From an uncultured Oscillospiraceae bacterium (GTDB lineage: Bacteria; Bacillota; Clostridia; Oscillospirales; Oscillospiraceae): a DNA stretch of 21,212 bases. Location of the stretch: the NCBI GenBank assembly GCA_910579725.1, contig CAJTUD010000039.1, positions 4,371-25,582 on the forward strand, in the 5' to 3' direction. The position numbers were made by a program, and so were the translations under genes. Every line of letters starts with the position of its first letter. Within the stretch, counting starts at the first letter, position 1. Below are positions 1 through 7,548 of the stretch, piece after piece. Under the pieces are notes generated by a model, which did no database searches, was not told where the DNA came from, and saw nothing but the letters and a program-made list of their open reading frames with translations.

Positions 1-633
1 GTCATAGAGACTCCGCCCGCTGTCCCGCCGGAGCACCTTGCTGAACTCGTCCATGATGTCGTTGAGCTCCCTGCCTGCGTCCCGGGCGGGGGCGGAGGAG
101 AGAACAGGGGAGCCGCTCAGGTAGTCGTCGGGTCCCGGCGTGGCGGGGGCTGCGGGAACGCCGGCCTTGTCGCAGCACTCCGTCAGCTGGTTATAGAGCA
201 GGGTGATCCTCCGGCTCTCGGCAAAGGAGAAGGAGCCGTCGTAGGCGGCGCAGAGCATCAGGAGATTTTTCTGCACCTCGGCAAAGGTGCGGCTGTAGGT
301 GGTGCCGTCCCTGGCGTCGGCGGCAGCCAGCTTCTGGAAAAACTCCGGTACTCCCACGGTATAGTGGGGATTGGCCCGGTAGTAGGAGATGGCCTTGTCG
401 AATTGAGCGGAGGAGAATTTCACCTGCCGGTCGGTGTAGATCTGGTTGATGCCGGTCACGTCGCCTCCCCAGCCGCCCGTGGCTCCGGTTCCGCCGCCCA
501 CAGCCCAGAGGCAGAGGGTGCACGCCCGGAAGTATGTGTCGATTTCCTGGGCGGAGATACCCAGGGAGGAAGGGATGCTCTGGCAGAAGTGGCCCACGCT
601 GTCAGCGTAGTCCCGGTGAAAGTTTTTGCTCAT
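1..633 (-). CDS. Hypothetical protein, C-terminus cut off by the window edge
   Basis: An open frame of 211 codons without a stop runs from an ATG at 633 off the left edge, so only the N-terminal part is seen. The start has a good Shine-Dalgarno (AAGGAG, nine bases upstream). The frame uses the same GC-rich third positions as its neighbours. The visible protein is soluble, with no signal peptide or membrane segment. A Gly-rich stretch (GGGTGATGGWGGD, about residues 46-58) is followed by a helical region (about 120-155) and then a Pro/Ala-rich linker (about 158-185). I do not recognise the family. The layout of a helical N-domain plus flexible linker would suit an N-terminal module of a larger enzyme, for example an AAA-type ATPase in this group of bacteria, but no ATPase motif is visible, so that is only a guess. 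It is transcribed divergently from the HAD gene and has its own promoter at 765-793. Confidence 0.75.
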   Translation of the reverse strand, partial: MSKNFHRDYADSVGHFCQSIPSSLGISAQEIDTYFRACTLCLWAVGGGTGATGGWGGDVTGINQIYTDRQVKFSSAQFDKAISYYRANPHYTVGVPEFFQKLAAADARDGTTYSRTFAEVQKNLLMLCAAYDGSFSFAESRRITLLYNQLTECCDKAGVPAAPATPGPDDYLSGSPVLSSAPARDAGRELNDIMDEFSKVLRRDSGRSLYD

Positions 634-663
634 GGAGGGAGGCTCCTTTTCTTTTTTCTTGAG

Positions 664-706
664 GCTTTTTTTCATGAAAAAGCGTCAAAAAGAACTTTGA
701 CACGCT
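664..706 (-). promoter_or_regulatory. Two overlapping hairpins in the leader of the left-edge gene
   Basis: Read on the minus strand, AGCGT(GT)CAAA pairs with TTTGACGCT (681-706, two-base bulge, six-base loop) and is followed directly by five Ts, like a weak intrinsic terminator. The same GCT can instead start a second stem, GCTTTTT with AAAAAGC (about 665-683). The two structures cannot form fully together, as in an attenuator. The stems are AT-rich, so this could be fortuitous. Confidence 0.3.
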
Positions 707-764
707 CTTTCCGTCAACCCGGTTCCTGAATTTCCCCACGGTAACAAGAGGGTGCTTTTTCTCC

Positions 765-793
765 AGTATAGCATAAAGGCAGCCGGAAGTAAA
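765..793 (-). promoter_or_regulatory. Sigma-A promoter for the left-edge gene
   Basis: On the minus strand TTTACT (788-793) and TATACT (765-770) are separated by exactly 17 bases, and a TGC directly before the -10 makes it an extended -10. It points at the gene starting at 633 and leaves a leader of about 125 bases. Confidence 0.6.
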
Positions 794-823
794 TTGCTTC
801 TGCCAAAAATGCCCGCGATGGCA

Positions 824-852
824 TAGACAGCGGGGGCGGATTGTGATAAGAT
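824..852 (+). promoter_or_regulatory. Possible promoter for the HAD-MFS-GDPD operon
   Basis: TAGACA (824-829) and TAAGAT (847-852) are 17 bases apart, 85 bases before the HAD start. The match to consensus is moderate (5/6 and 4/6). A TACAAT at 852-857 is an alternative -10 without a well-spaced -35. The remainder of the 304-base gap (634-937) holds the divergent promoter and leader of the left-edge gene and nothing else I can recognise. Confidence 0.3.
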
Positions 853-937
853 ACAATCTGTATTTCCGGCAGATAGGGGCGGTTTGTTCCCCATCGCCTG
901 CGCATCACTTCATCAGAGAGCAGAGGAGGGACCCGTC

Positions 938-1756
938 ATGCCCCAGCTGGGAGAAAAGAGACTGTTTCTGTTGGATATGGACGGAACGATCTATGTGGAT
1001 GAGGATCTGTTTCCGGGGACCATTCCCTTTCTGGAGGCTGTCCGGGCGGCGGGCGGACGGTATCTGTTTCTGACAAACAACTCCTCCCGCTCGGTGGACG
1101 CCTATATTGCCAAGCTTGCGCGTATGGGCATTCCCTCCGTCCGGGAGGATTTTCTGACCTCGGTGGACGCGCTGATTGTGGATCTGGCCGCCCGTCCGCC
1201 CTTCCGCAAGTGCTACGCTTTCGGCACCCGGACCTTCCGGCAGCAGCTGGCGGAGGCGGGGATTCCGGTGACGGACCGGCTGGAGGAGGACGTGGACTGC
1301 CTGCTGATGGGCTTTGACACGGAGCTGACCTTCCAGAAGCTGGAGGACGCCTGCATTCTGCTCAACCGGGGAGTGGAGTATATCGCCGCCAACCTGGACT
1401 GGGTGTGTCCCACCTGGTATGGGTCGGTGCCGGATGTGGGCTGTGTGTGCGAGATGCTGCGCCGGGCCACCGGACGGACCCCCCGGTCCATTGGCAAGCC
1501 AGAGCCTGCCATGCTGCGCCTGGCTCTGGAGCGGACGGGGTATCCGGCGGAGCAGGCGGTGATGGTGGGAGACCGGCTGTATACCGACATCGCCTCTGGG
1601 GTCAACGCGGGAATCGACACGGTTTTTGTCCTCTCCGGCGAGGGTACCCGCAAAGACGCGGCAGAGAGCGAAGCGAAGCCTACCTGGATTTTTGACGGTA
1701 TTTCCGCCCTGCAAAAAGCATGGGAGGAGGCCCGGCGGCATGAAGGGAACTATTGA
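938..1756 (+). CDS. HAD-IIA (NagD/PNPP-type) phosphatase
   Basis: A 272-residue cytosolic HAD hydrolase of subfamily IIA, the usual length for NagD, AraL and phosphoglycolate/p-nitrophenyl phosphatases. Motif I is DMDGT (nucleophile Asp13, acid/base Asp15). Motif II lies in LTNNSS (about residue 49), the motif III Lys is in GKPEPAM, and motif IV is MVGDRLYTD. The C2-type cap lies between motifs II and III. The start is set by AGGAGGG seven bases before the ATG at 938; the frame extends further upstream but without a ribosome site. The substrate cannot be read from the sequence; members act on small phosphate esters such as UMP, glycerol phosphate or phosphoglycolate. It is first in a plus-strand operon with an MFS transporter and a glycerophosphodiesterase, which makes a glycerol phosphate or sugar phosphate substrate plausible (inference). 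Confidence 0.9.
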   Translation: MPQLGEKRLFLLDMDGTIYVDEDLFPGTIPFLEAVRAAGGRYLFLTNNSSRSVDAYIAKLARMGIPSVREDFLTSVDALIVDLAARPPFRKCYAFGTRTFRQQLAEAGIPVTDRLEEDVDCLLMGFDTELTFQKLEDACILLNRGVEYIAANLDWVCPTWYGSVPDVGCVCEMLRRATGRTPRSIGKPEPAMLRLALERTGYPAEQAVMVGDRLYTDIASGVNAGIDTVFVLSGEGTRKDAAESEAKPTWIFDGISALQKAWEEARRHEGNY

Positions 1757-1801
1757 AACCCTTCTGACCACATTGGATTGAGAAGAGAGGAAGCGTACGC
1801 A

Positions 1802-3148
1802 ATGAACGAAATGAAGCTGAACAACAAGCGCACCATCCTGGTGGGGCTGGCGTTTTTGTCCATCTGCTCCTTCTGGCAGATGTATGACAATCTGGTGCCC
1901 CTGATCCTTCGGGAGACCTTCCACATGGACGAGTCTCTCACCGGCGTGATTATGGCTGCGGACAACATTCTGGCCCTGTTCCTGCTGCCCCTGTTCGGCA
2001 GCCTGTCGGACAAGTGCCGGGAAACGAAGGTGGGCCGCCGCACTCCCTTCATCCTGGGCGGCACCGCCGGGGCGGTGATCCTGATGAACCTGCTGCCCAT
2101 TCTGGACAACAGCTTCTATGCGGAGGCCGCGCCCTTTAAGCTGGCCAGCTTCATCGCAGTGCTGGGCCTGCTGCTCATTGCCATGGGCACCTACCGCTCC
2201 CCCGCCGTGGCCCTGATGCCCGACGTGACCCCCAAGCCCCTGCGGAGCAGGGCCAACGCCATCATCAACCTTATGGGCGCGGTGGGCGGCGTGCTGTACC
2301 TGGGGGTGACGGCGGTACTCTATCCCTCGTCTAAAACCCAGGGTCTGGACCATGTGAACTACCAGCCGCTGTTTATTATCGTGTCTCTTATTATGGCGGC
2401 GGCGGTGGCAGGGATGCTGCTGACCATCCGGGAGCCGAAGCTGGCGGCGGCCAACCGGGAGCTGGAAAAGAAGCACCCGGAATGGAATTTGGCTGAGGAC
2501 GACGGCAGCGGCAGCGAGAAGCTGCCCGGGCCGGTGAAAAAGAGTCTGGCCTTCCTGCTTGTCTCCATTGCGCTGTGGTACGCGGGATACAACGGCGTCA
2601 CCACCTGGTTCTCCACCTACGTCTCGGAGGTCATGGGAGAGGGCATCGGCGGCACCGCCACCTGCCTTATGGTGGCCACGGTGGGCGCGATCGTCTCCTA
2701 TATCCCCATCGGCATCGTGGCCTCCCGGGTGGGACGGAAGAAGACCATTCTGGCCGGGGCGGCGCTGCTGGCCGCCTGCTTCCTGGCGGGATTCTTTCTC
2801 ACCCGCCATTCCCATACCATCACCCCTGTCATGTACGCCGCCTTCGCTCTGGTGGGTCTGGCCTGGGCGGCCATCAACGTCAACTCCCTGCCCATGGTGG
2901 TGGAGATGTGCCGGGGCAGCGACGTGGGCAAGTTCACCGGCTACTATTACACCGCCTCCATGACCGCCCAGGTCGTCACTCCCATTCTGGCCGGCACCCT
3001 GATGAAGCACATCCGCTATCAGGTGCTCTTCCCCTACGCCGCCTTTTTTGTAGCCATGAGCTTTGTGACGATGTGCTTTGTCCGCCACGGCGACAGCAAG
3101 GCGGCGGCCAAGAAGGGCCTGTCCGCCTTTGAGGACATGGATGATTAA
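1802..3148 (+). CDS. MFS transporter, sugar/SLC45-like
   Basis: A 448-residue polytopic membrane protein with about 12 hydrophobic segments and a hydrophilic central loop (about residues 217-257), typical of a major facilitator. The loop 2-3 signature is seen as GSLSDKCRETKVGRR (about 66-80). A second cytoplasmic motif, RSPAVALMPDVTPKPLRSRANA (about 132-153), resembles sugar:cation symporters of the GPH/SLC45 kind. A related GRKK loop follows TM8. The ATG at 1802 is preferred over the in-frame TTG at 1778 because GAGAGGAAG lies just before it. It is 45 bases after the HAD phosphatase and 31 bases before the glycerophosphodiesterase. The cargo is unknown; an oligosaccharide or a glycerol-containing compound would suit the neighbours. 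Confidence 0.85.
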   Translation: MNEMKLNNKRTILVGLAFLSICSFWQMYDNLVPLILRETFHMDESLTGVIMAADNILALFLLPLFGSLSDKCRETKVGRRTPFILGGTAGAVILMNLLPILDNSFYAEAAPFKLASFIAVLGLLLIAMGTYRSPAVALMPDVTPKPLRSRANAIINLMGAVGGVLYLGVTAVLYPSSKTQGLDHVNYQPLFIIVSLIMAAAVAGMLLTIREPKLAAANRELEKKHPEWNLAEDDGSGSEKLPGPVKKSLAFLLVSIALWYAGYNGVTTWFSTYVSEVMGEGIGGTATCLMVATVGAIVSYIPIGIVASRVGRKKTILAGAALLAACFLAGFFLTRHSHTITPVMYAAFALVGLAWAAINVNSLPMVVEMCRGSDVGKFTGYYYTASMTAQVVTPILAGTLMKHIRYQVLFPYAAFFVAMSFVTMCFVRHGDSKAAAKKGLSAFEDMDD

Positions 3149-3179
3149 CAGGGCTGCATACAAATGGTGAATTGATGTT

Positions 3180-4007
3180 ATGATAATACTGATTGTAGTT
3201 TTCTCTGCCCTGCTGGTTCTGTTTCTGCTGTATCTGCTTTTGCTGATGCCCCGGCGGGGCCAACCCGGTTGGGAGCGGCTGGAGACGGCGCGCTATGCCC
3301 ACCGGGGCCTCCACGACCTGACCCAAGGCCGTCCGGAGAACTCCATGGCCGCCTTCCGGGCAGCAGCGGAGGCCGGGCTCGGCGCGGAGCTAGACGTTCA
3401 TCTGATGGCGGATGGGGAGCTGGCGGTGGTCCACGACAGCGACCTGAGCCGGGTCTGCGGCAAAAAGGTTTACATCGAGGATCTGAGCGTGGAAGTGCTG
3501 AAGGACTGCCCTCTTCAGAACACGACGGAAACCATCCCTCTGTTTCAGGATGTTCTGACCCTCTTCGAGGGCGGGGCGCCGCTGGTGGTGGAACTGAAGG
3601 CAGAGCGGGGCAACGCCGCCGCGCTCACCGATGCCGCCATGGCTCTGCTGAAGGACTGGCAGGGAACATACTGCGTGGAATCCTTCCACCCCGGAGTGCT
3701 GCTGCGGCTGAAGGCCAGATATCCGGAGGTGATCCGGGGCCAGCTGAGTCAGAATTTCCTCCGGGACAGCGAGGTGGGGGGCCTTTCTCTGCCTGTCCGC
3801 TTTGTGCTGACCCACCTGCTGACCACCGCCTTCACCCGTCCGGATTTTATTGCCTACAACTGTCTGGACCGGCGGAACGTCAGTCTGCGGCTGATGAAGA
3901 AGCTCTACGGCGTTCACGAGGCGGCCTGGACTGTCCGGGACCGGAACGTCATGGAACAACTGGAGGCGGAAGGCGTGCCGGTAATTTTTGAAAAATTTGT
4001 CCCCTGA
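3180..4007 (+). CDS. Membrane-anchored glycerophosphodiester phosphodiesterase
   Basis: This 275-residue GDPD-family enzyme hydrolyses glycerophosphodiesters to sn-glycerol 3-phosphate and an alcohol. One N-terminal membrane helix (residues 2-23) is followed by PRR, so by the positive-inside rule the catalytic domain probably faces the cytoplasm. The TIM-barrel signature is clear: HRG (His41, Arg42), the metal ligands Glu70 and Asp72 in ELDVHL, and the second catalytic His85 in VVHDSDL. VELKAE further on supplies the later acidic ligand. The C-terminus WTVRDRNVMEQLEAEGV is the usual family ending. The start has only a weak GGTGA ribosome site. Last gene of the plus-strand trio; it ends at the shared terminator facing rpsT. 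Released glycerol 3-phosphate could come from lipid or teichoic acid turnover. Confidence 0.92.
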   Translation: MIILIVVFSALLVLFLLYLLLLMPRRGQPGWERLETARYAHRGLHDLTQGRPENSMAAFRAAAEAGLGAELDVHLMADGELAVVHDSDLSRVCGKKVYIEDLSVEVLKDCPLQNTTETIPLFQDVLTLFEGGAPLVVELKAERGNAAALTDAAMALLKDWQGTYCVESFHPGVLLRLKARYPEVIRGQLSQNFLRDSEVGGLSLPVRFVLTHLLTTAFTRPDFIAYNCLDRRNVSLRLMKKLYGVHEAAWTVRDRNVMEQLEAEGVPVIFEKFVP

Positions 4008-4021
4008 CAGGCATAACAAAA

Positions 4022-4045
4022 GAACCACCCGGCAACGGGTGGTTC
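4022..4045. terminator. Bidirectional intrinsic terminator between gdpD and rpsT
   Basis: GAACCACCCG and CGGGTGGTTC form a perfect 10-bp stem with a GCAA tetraloop. On the minus strand it is followed by TTTTGTT, so it serves rpsT well. On the plus strand the U-tract is poorer (ACTTTGTTG), so termination of the GDPD operon is probably weaker. Confidence 0.85.
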
Positions 4046-4065
4046 ACTTTGTTGTTTGGTTGGAA

Positions 4066-4329
4066 TCAGCCTACGCGGTTAAGCTTCAGCGTCATGGCGC
4101 TCTTCTTGTGAGCGGCATTGTTCTTGTGCAGAATGCCCTTGGCGGCAGCCTTGTCCACGGCCTTGACCGCGACCTTGTAAGCGCCCTCGGCCTCGGTGCG
4201 ATTGCCATCTGCGGCAGCGGCCTCAAACTTCTTCACGGCGGTCTTCATCGCGGATCTCTCAGCCTTGTTGCGGGCGTTGCGGGCCTCAGCCACCAGCACG
4301 CGCTTCTTGGCGGACTTGATATTCGGCAA
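4066..4329 (-). CDS. rpsT: 30S ribosomal protein S20
   Basis: Encodes an 87-residue, Lys/Ala-rich helical protein that binds 16S rRNA in the small subunit body. The N-terminus (M)PNIKSAKKRV and the later KNNAAHKKSAM are classic S20. The start is a TTG at 4329: AGGAGGTG lies five bases upstream, and the family begins exactly at this residue. An upstream in-frame ATG would add six residues of ribosome-site sequence. S20 of E. coli also uses a UUG start and is translationally self-regulated, which suggests, but does not show, similar control here. In Bacillus rpsT precedes gpr in the same direction; here they are divergent. Confidence 0.96.
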   Translation of the reverse strand: MPNIKSAKKRVLVAEARNARNKAERSAMKTAVKKFEAAAADGNRTEAEGAYKVAVKAVDKAAAKGILHKNNAAHKKSAMTLKLNRVG

Positions 4330-4357
4330 ACCAAACACCTCCTCCAATGGGGGCTAT

Positions 4358-4378
4358 GGGGCGGCGAATGCCTTCCCC
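4358..4378 (-). promoter_or_regulatory. Hairpin in the rpsT 5' leader
   Basis: GGGG and CCCC enclose GGC-ATTC-GCC (read on the minus strand) to give a seven-bp interrupted stem about 15 bases before the rpsT ribosome site. Ribosomal protein leaders often carry autoregulatory structures; whether S20 binds this one is unknown. Confidence 0.35.
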
Positions 4379-4390
4379 ACGCAGAATGAT

Positions 4391-4419
4391 ATTTTAGCAC
4401 GCTTTTCCGGAAATTGCAA
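4391..4419 (-). promoter_or_regulatory. Strong sigma-A promoter of rpsT
   Basis: TTGCAA (4414-4419) and TAAAAT (4391-4396) are 17 bases apart on the minus strand, with an extended TGC before the -10. The spacer contains a perfect palindrome TTTCCGGAAA (4404-4413) that could be an operator. Confidence 0.75.
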
Positions 4420-4450
4420 GGGAAATTTTCAATTTCTTCTGCCTTTTTTA

Positions 4451-4506
4451 CATATTTCCCAGGCAGCGCGAGAAAATATGGGCAAAACACCAGATTTTGT
4501 ATCTGG
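4451..4506 (+). promoter_or_regulatory. Inverted repeats upstream of gpr
   Basis: CATATTT (4451-4457) is repeated inverted as AAATATG (4474-4480). CCAGAT and ATCTGG (4490-4506, five-base loop) form a small hairpin just before the gpr ribosome site. gpr is expected to be transcribed by a forespore sigma factor, but I do not find a convincing sigma-G or sigma-F promoter; CATATTT is only a partial match to the -10 (CATNNTA). Confidence 0.25.
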
Positions 4507-4527
4507 AGAAACGAGGAAGCGCAAGTT

Positions 4528-5409
4528 ATGCTGACAATCCGCACTGATCTGGCCGCCGAGGCCCACCGGCTCTGGCAGGAGAAAGCCGGGGAGACCACCC
4601 GCCTGCCCGGCGTTCTGGCCAGGGACGAGGAAGTGGAGGGGTTCCCCCTCACTCGGGTGGAGGTTCTGGACGAAGAAGGGGAAGCCGCTCTGGGGAAGCC
4701 CCGTGGAATCTATCTCACGCTGGATGTATCCGCCCTGTGGCGGCGGGAGGAGGGGGTGTTCCGGCGGGCGGTCCGGGCAGTGGCGGCCCTTCTGGAGCCG
4801 CTGCTTCCTCGGGAAGGGGCTGTGCTGGCGGCGGGACTGGGGAATCCAGCGATGACGGCGGACGCCCTGGGGCCCCGGATGCTGGATCACCTGCTGGTCA
4901 CGCGGCACCTTCAGGAAGTGCTGCCGGGGTTCCGCAGTGTGGCGGGCATCGGCGCGGGAGTGCTGGGCAGCACCGGCATGGAGGCGGCGGAGTGGATCCG
5001 CGGGGCGGCAGACCATGTGAAACCGGCGGCAGTGGTGGTTGTGGACGCTCTGGCGGCCCGGAGCCTGGACCGGCTGTGCTCCTCCGTCCAGATTTCCGAT
5101 ACCGGGCTCATCCCCGGCAGCGGCGTGGGCAACCACCGCATGGCGCTGAACCGGGAGGGGCTGGGGGTGCCGGTGGTATCCGTCGGCATTCCCACCGTGG
5201 TGGGCGTGGAGACGGCGGCCAAGGATCTCCTCTCCCAAGCGGGAGGAGACGAGGCCAGGATTCCCGAGCTGCGGGGCCGGGGATTGTTTGTCACGCCGGA
5301 TCATATCGACGTCAGGATCCGGGAGCTGGCCAAGGTGACGGGCTACGGCCTGGATCTGGCCTTGCAGCCCGGCCTGGAGATGGAGGATTTGGAAGCGCTG
5401 CTGGCGTGA
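4528..5409 (+). CDS. gpr: GPR endopeptidase (spore germination protease)
   Basis: A 293-residue zymogen protease that degrades small acid-soluble spore proteins when spores germinate. The autoprocessing site RTDLA is at residues 5-9. By analogy with the Bacillus enzyme, where cutting follows the Asp, the propeptide would be only seven residues, against 15-16 in Bacillus. The two essential aspartates of the family are present: Asp112 in GNPAMTADALGP and Asp173 in VVVVDALAARSLDRL. GSGVGNHR and GIPTVVGVETAA are further family blocks. The ATG at 4528 is preceded by GAGGAAG; the longer upstream frame has no ribosome site and lies in the promoter region. Its presence shows that the organism, or its recent ancestor, forms endospores. 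The spoIIP and lepA neighbours seen in Bacillus are absent. Confidence 0.95.
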   Translation: MLTIRTDLAAEAHRLWQEKAGETTRLPGVLARDEEVEGFPLTRVEVLDEEGEAALGKPRGIYLTLDVSALWRREEGVFRRAVRAVAALLEPLLPREGAVLAAGLGNPAMTADALGPRMLDHLLVTRHLQEVLPGFRSVAGIGAGVLGSTGMEAAEWIRGAADHVKPAAVVVVDALAARSLDRLCSSVQISDTGLIPGSGVGNHRMALNREGLGVPVVSVGIPTVVGVETAAKDLLSQAGGDEARIPELRGRGLFVTPDHIDVRIRELAKVTGYGLDLALQPGLEMEDLEALLA

Positions 5410-5487
5410 CGGGTTTGCCTGAAAGAAAATATGCCGGAAAAACGTTCGCAGGCGCCGTAAGCTTTTCCGCGCCAGGATTTCCGGGCG

Positions 5488-5544
5488 GCAGCGGAACTGC
5501 GCTGCGATATCCCTCCCCATAAGGGGCGTTCTTCAGAAGATTTT
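5488..5544 (+). terminator. Weak candidate terminator region after gpr
   Basis: Two small stems follow gpr: GCAGCG-GAACTG-CGCTGC (5488-5505) and CCCC-ATAA-GGGG (5515-5526). The second is followed, after some 14 bases, by TTTT. Neither is a textbook intrinsic terminator. The remaining bases to 5580 hold nothing recognisable. Confidence 0.25.
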
Positions 5545-5579
5545 AAAAAAGAAACAAGCGGTTTCGCCGGCGCGTTGCC

Positions 5580-5608
5580 TTGCTAACCGGAAGAAAAAGG
5601 GGTATAAT
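5580..5608 (+). promoter_or_regulatory. Sigma-A promoter of the LTA-synthase-type gene
   Basis: TTGCTA (5580-5585) and a perfect TATAAT (5603-5608) are separated by 17 bases, about 63 bases before the start codon. It probably also supplies noc by readthrough. Confidence 0.8.
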
Positions 5609-5670
5609 ACCAAAGTCCCCAGGCAGAATTCTGTCAAATAAACAGAGGGGGCGGGAAAGGAGGAGAGGTT

Positions 5671-7545
5671 TTGAAGGAAAAGCTTCTCCGGTGCAAGGAC
5701 TACGTTTGGAGACGGAATTGGCTGCGGGAACTGCTCAGCGGGCTTTGCTTTTCCGGTATGCTGGTGGGCCTGGACAGCGGACTGAGATATATTTACCAGG
5801 GGATGGCCAGTATGGAGGCCTGCTCCTATGAATCCCCGATCCCCTGGATTTTTACACTGGCCTGGGCGGTGCTGCTCACCTGCCTGGTCCGGCTTCTGCC
5901 CGGGAGAGGGCAGAAGATTGCCACCGGCGTGGTGGGCGGGTTCAGCTGCGCCCTGTTTCTGGCTCACGCGCTGCTGCACAGGGCGAAGGGGACTTTTTTC
6001 TCCTTTTCCATCCTGATTTTCGCTGCGGACGGCTTCAAATTTCTGGATCCATCCTACTTGAAGGTCCGCAAGCTGGTGTGGATTATCTTCTTCTGCGGCA
6101 TTGCGGCTACGGTTCTGGCCTGCAAACTGGCGCCTCCGGGCGGGCGGAGCCTCCGCAGCCGGATAATCTCCCTGGGGGCGGCGGCCCTGTGCGTTCTGGC
6201 CATCCATCTCAACGTGCGGCTGAATCTGACCTCCCGGCTGCAAATTCATTTCAACATCCATCAGGCCAGCCTGCTGTACGAGGATTTCACCGAGACCAAC
6301 GAGTGCGTGCTGCTGGCGGGGATGTATCAGCACGCCTTCCGGGACTTCTGCCTGACCTACGGCGTCTACGACAAGTTCCATCTGGCGGGCAGCGGCCGGA
6401 CGGTGGACGCGCTGGATGCCTGGTATGAGAACAAGGAGCCGGACCCGGACAACCAGTGGACGGGCCGGTTTGCGGGAAAGAATGTCATTCTCATCCAGCT
6501 GGAGGCCATCGACACCTGGATGATTGACGAGCGGTTCATGCCCAACCTGTGCCGCATCCAGCGGGAGAGCCTGGATTTCACCCAGCACTACACCCCGCTT
6601 TATCTGGACGCGGGCACCTTCAACACGGAGATGATCGTCAACACCGGCCTGATCTCCCCCTTTGCCGGCAGCGCCGCCTCCATGTACAGCCGCAACGCCT
6701 ACCCCGATTCCCTGGCCCATCTGCTGGCGGCGGAGGGATATATGGCCAACGCCTTCCACCGCTCCGGCGGCGATGTGTACAACCGGGCGGTGATTCACGA
6801 GAACTGGGGCTACGAACACTATTACAGCGGCGAGGAGATGGGCATCCCCGCCGGGGAGCTGGATTTTGATACCGGGCTCATGGGGGCCTACGATCTGATG
6901 ACCTCAAAGCAGCCCTTTCTTACCTTTATTATCACCTACTCCGGCCACGGAGCCTACGAGGGCAGCAGCGTGTCGGAGCGGTACTACGACTTCGCCGCCT
7001 CCCGGCTGCCGGAAGGGACGGACAAAATGCTCATCCACGCCTATGCCCACGCCTATGAGACGGACCTGTTCCTGGGGCAGCTCTACGACCGGCTGGAGGA
7101 GGACGGTCTGCTGGAGAACACGGTGCTGGTGCTGTACGGGGACCACTACAACTATTACGTGCTGGATGACGGCCTGATCATGGAGCAGAAGCAGGTGTGG
7201 GACAAGAATCTCATCACCCGCACCCCCTGCATGATCTACGAGAAGAACACGCCGGGCGGGAAGATCGACAAGGTGACGTCCTCCTATGACCTGCTGCCCA
7301 CCCTGGTGAATCTGCTGGGTCTGGACAACGACGGAACCCACTATGTGGGCAACGACGTATTTTCCGGCGGCGGCGGATACGCCATTTTCTCCGACTACTC
7401 CTGGTACGACGGCGAGACCTACTGGAACGCCCTGAGCGGGGAAACGCCCTCCGAGGCGGCGGCCCTGCGGAACGAGGAGCTGCGCCGGCGGCTGCAAATG
7501 AGCTGGGACACCATGAAGCTCAACTATTTCGCCCGGAAAAAATAA
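5671..7545 (+). CDS. LTA synthase family membrane sulfatase (phosphoglycerol transferase)
   Basis: A 624-residue protein with the LtaS layout: about five N-terminal membrane helices (roughly residues 17-41, 57-77, 82-118, 134-152, 163-181), an extracytoplasmic linker, and an alkaline-phosphatase-fold domain from about 270. Metal and catalytic residues fit LtaS: Glu278 in IQLEAID, the nucleophile Thr316 in DAGTFNTE, His426 in SGHG, and Asp491-His492 in YGDHYNY. LtaS transfers glycerol phosphate from phosphatidylglycerol to a growing lipoteichoic acid. Homologues also act as primases or modify other glycans, so the exact polymer is uncertain. The start is TTG at 5671, supported by AAAGGAGGAGAGG just upstream and the promoter at 5580. 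noc follows after an 81-base gap filled by a long hairpin. Confidence 0.9.
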   Translation: MKEKLLRCKDYVWRRNWLRELLSGLCFSGMLVGLDSGLRYIYQGMASMEACSYESPIPWIFTLAWAVLLTCLVRLLPGRGQKIATGVVGGFSCALFLAHALLHRAKGTFFSFSILIFAADGFKFLDPSYLKVRKLVWIIFFCGIAATVLACKLAPPGGRSLRSRIISLGAAALCVLAIHLNVRLNLTSRLQIHFNIHQASLLYEDFTETNECVLLAGMYQHAFRDFCLTYGVYDKFHLAGSGRTVDALDAWYENKEPDPDNQWTGRFAGKNVILIQLEAIDTWMIDERFMPNLCRIQRESLDFTQHYTPLYLDAGTFNTEMIVNTGLISPFAGSAASMYSRNAYPDSLAHLLAAEGYMANAFHRSGGDVYNRAVIHENWGYEHYYSGEEMGIPAGELDFDTGLMGAYDLMTSKQPFLTFIITYSGHGAYEGSSVSERYYDFAASRLPEGTDKMLIHAYAHAYETDLFLGQLYDRLEEDGLLENTVLVLYGDHYNYYVLDDGLIMEQKQVWDKNLITRTPCMIYEKNTPGGKIDKVTSSYDLLPTLVNLLGLDNDGTHYVGNDVFSGGGGYAIFSDYSWYDGETYWNALSGETPSEAAALRNEELRRRLQMSWDTMKLNYFARKK

Positions 7546-7548
7546 ATC

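Noticed and set aside
905..3163. A 752-codon open frame on the minus strand opposite the HAD and MFS genes
   Set aside because: Low-complexity Gly/His/Arg-rich translation, no ribosome site, and it mirrors two clear genes. It is a by-product of GC-rich codon usage.
4404..4413. Noc-binding site (consensus ATTTCCCGGGAAAT)
   Set aside because: TTTCCGGAAA is similar but lacks the central CG step length of the Noc site, so spacing is wrong.
5533..6819. Long minus-strand frame opposite the LTA-synthase-type gene
   Set aside because: Shadow of a well-supported gene with its own promoter and conserved motifs; its translation shows no domain.
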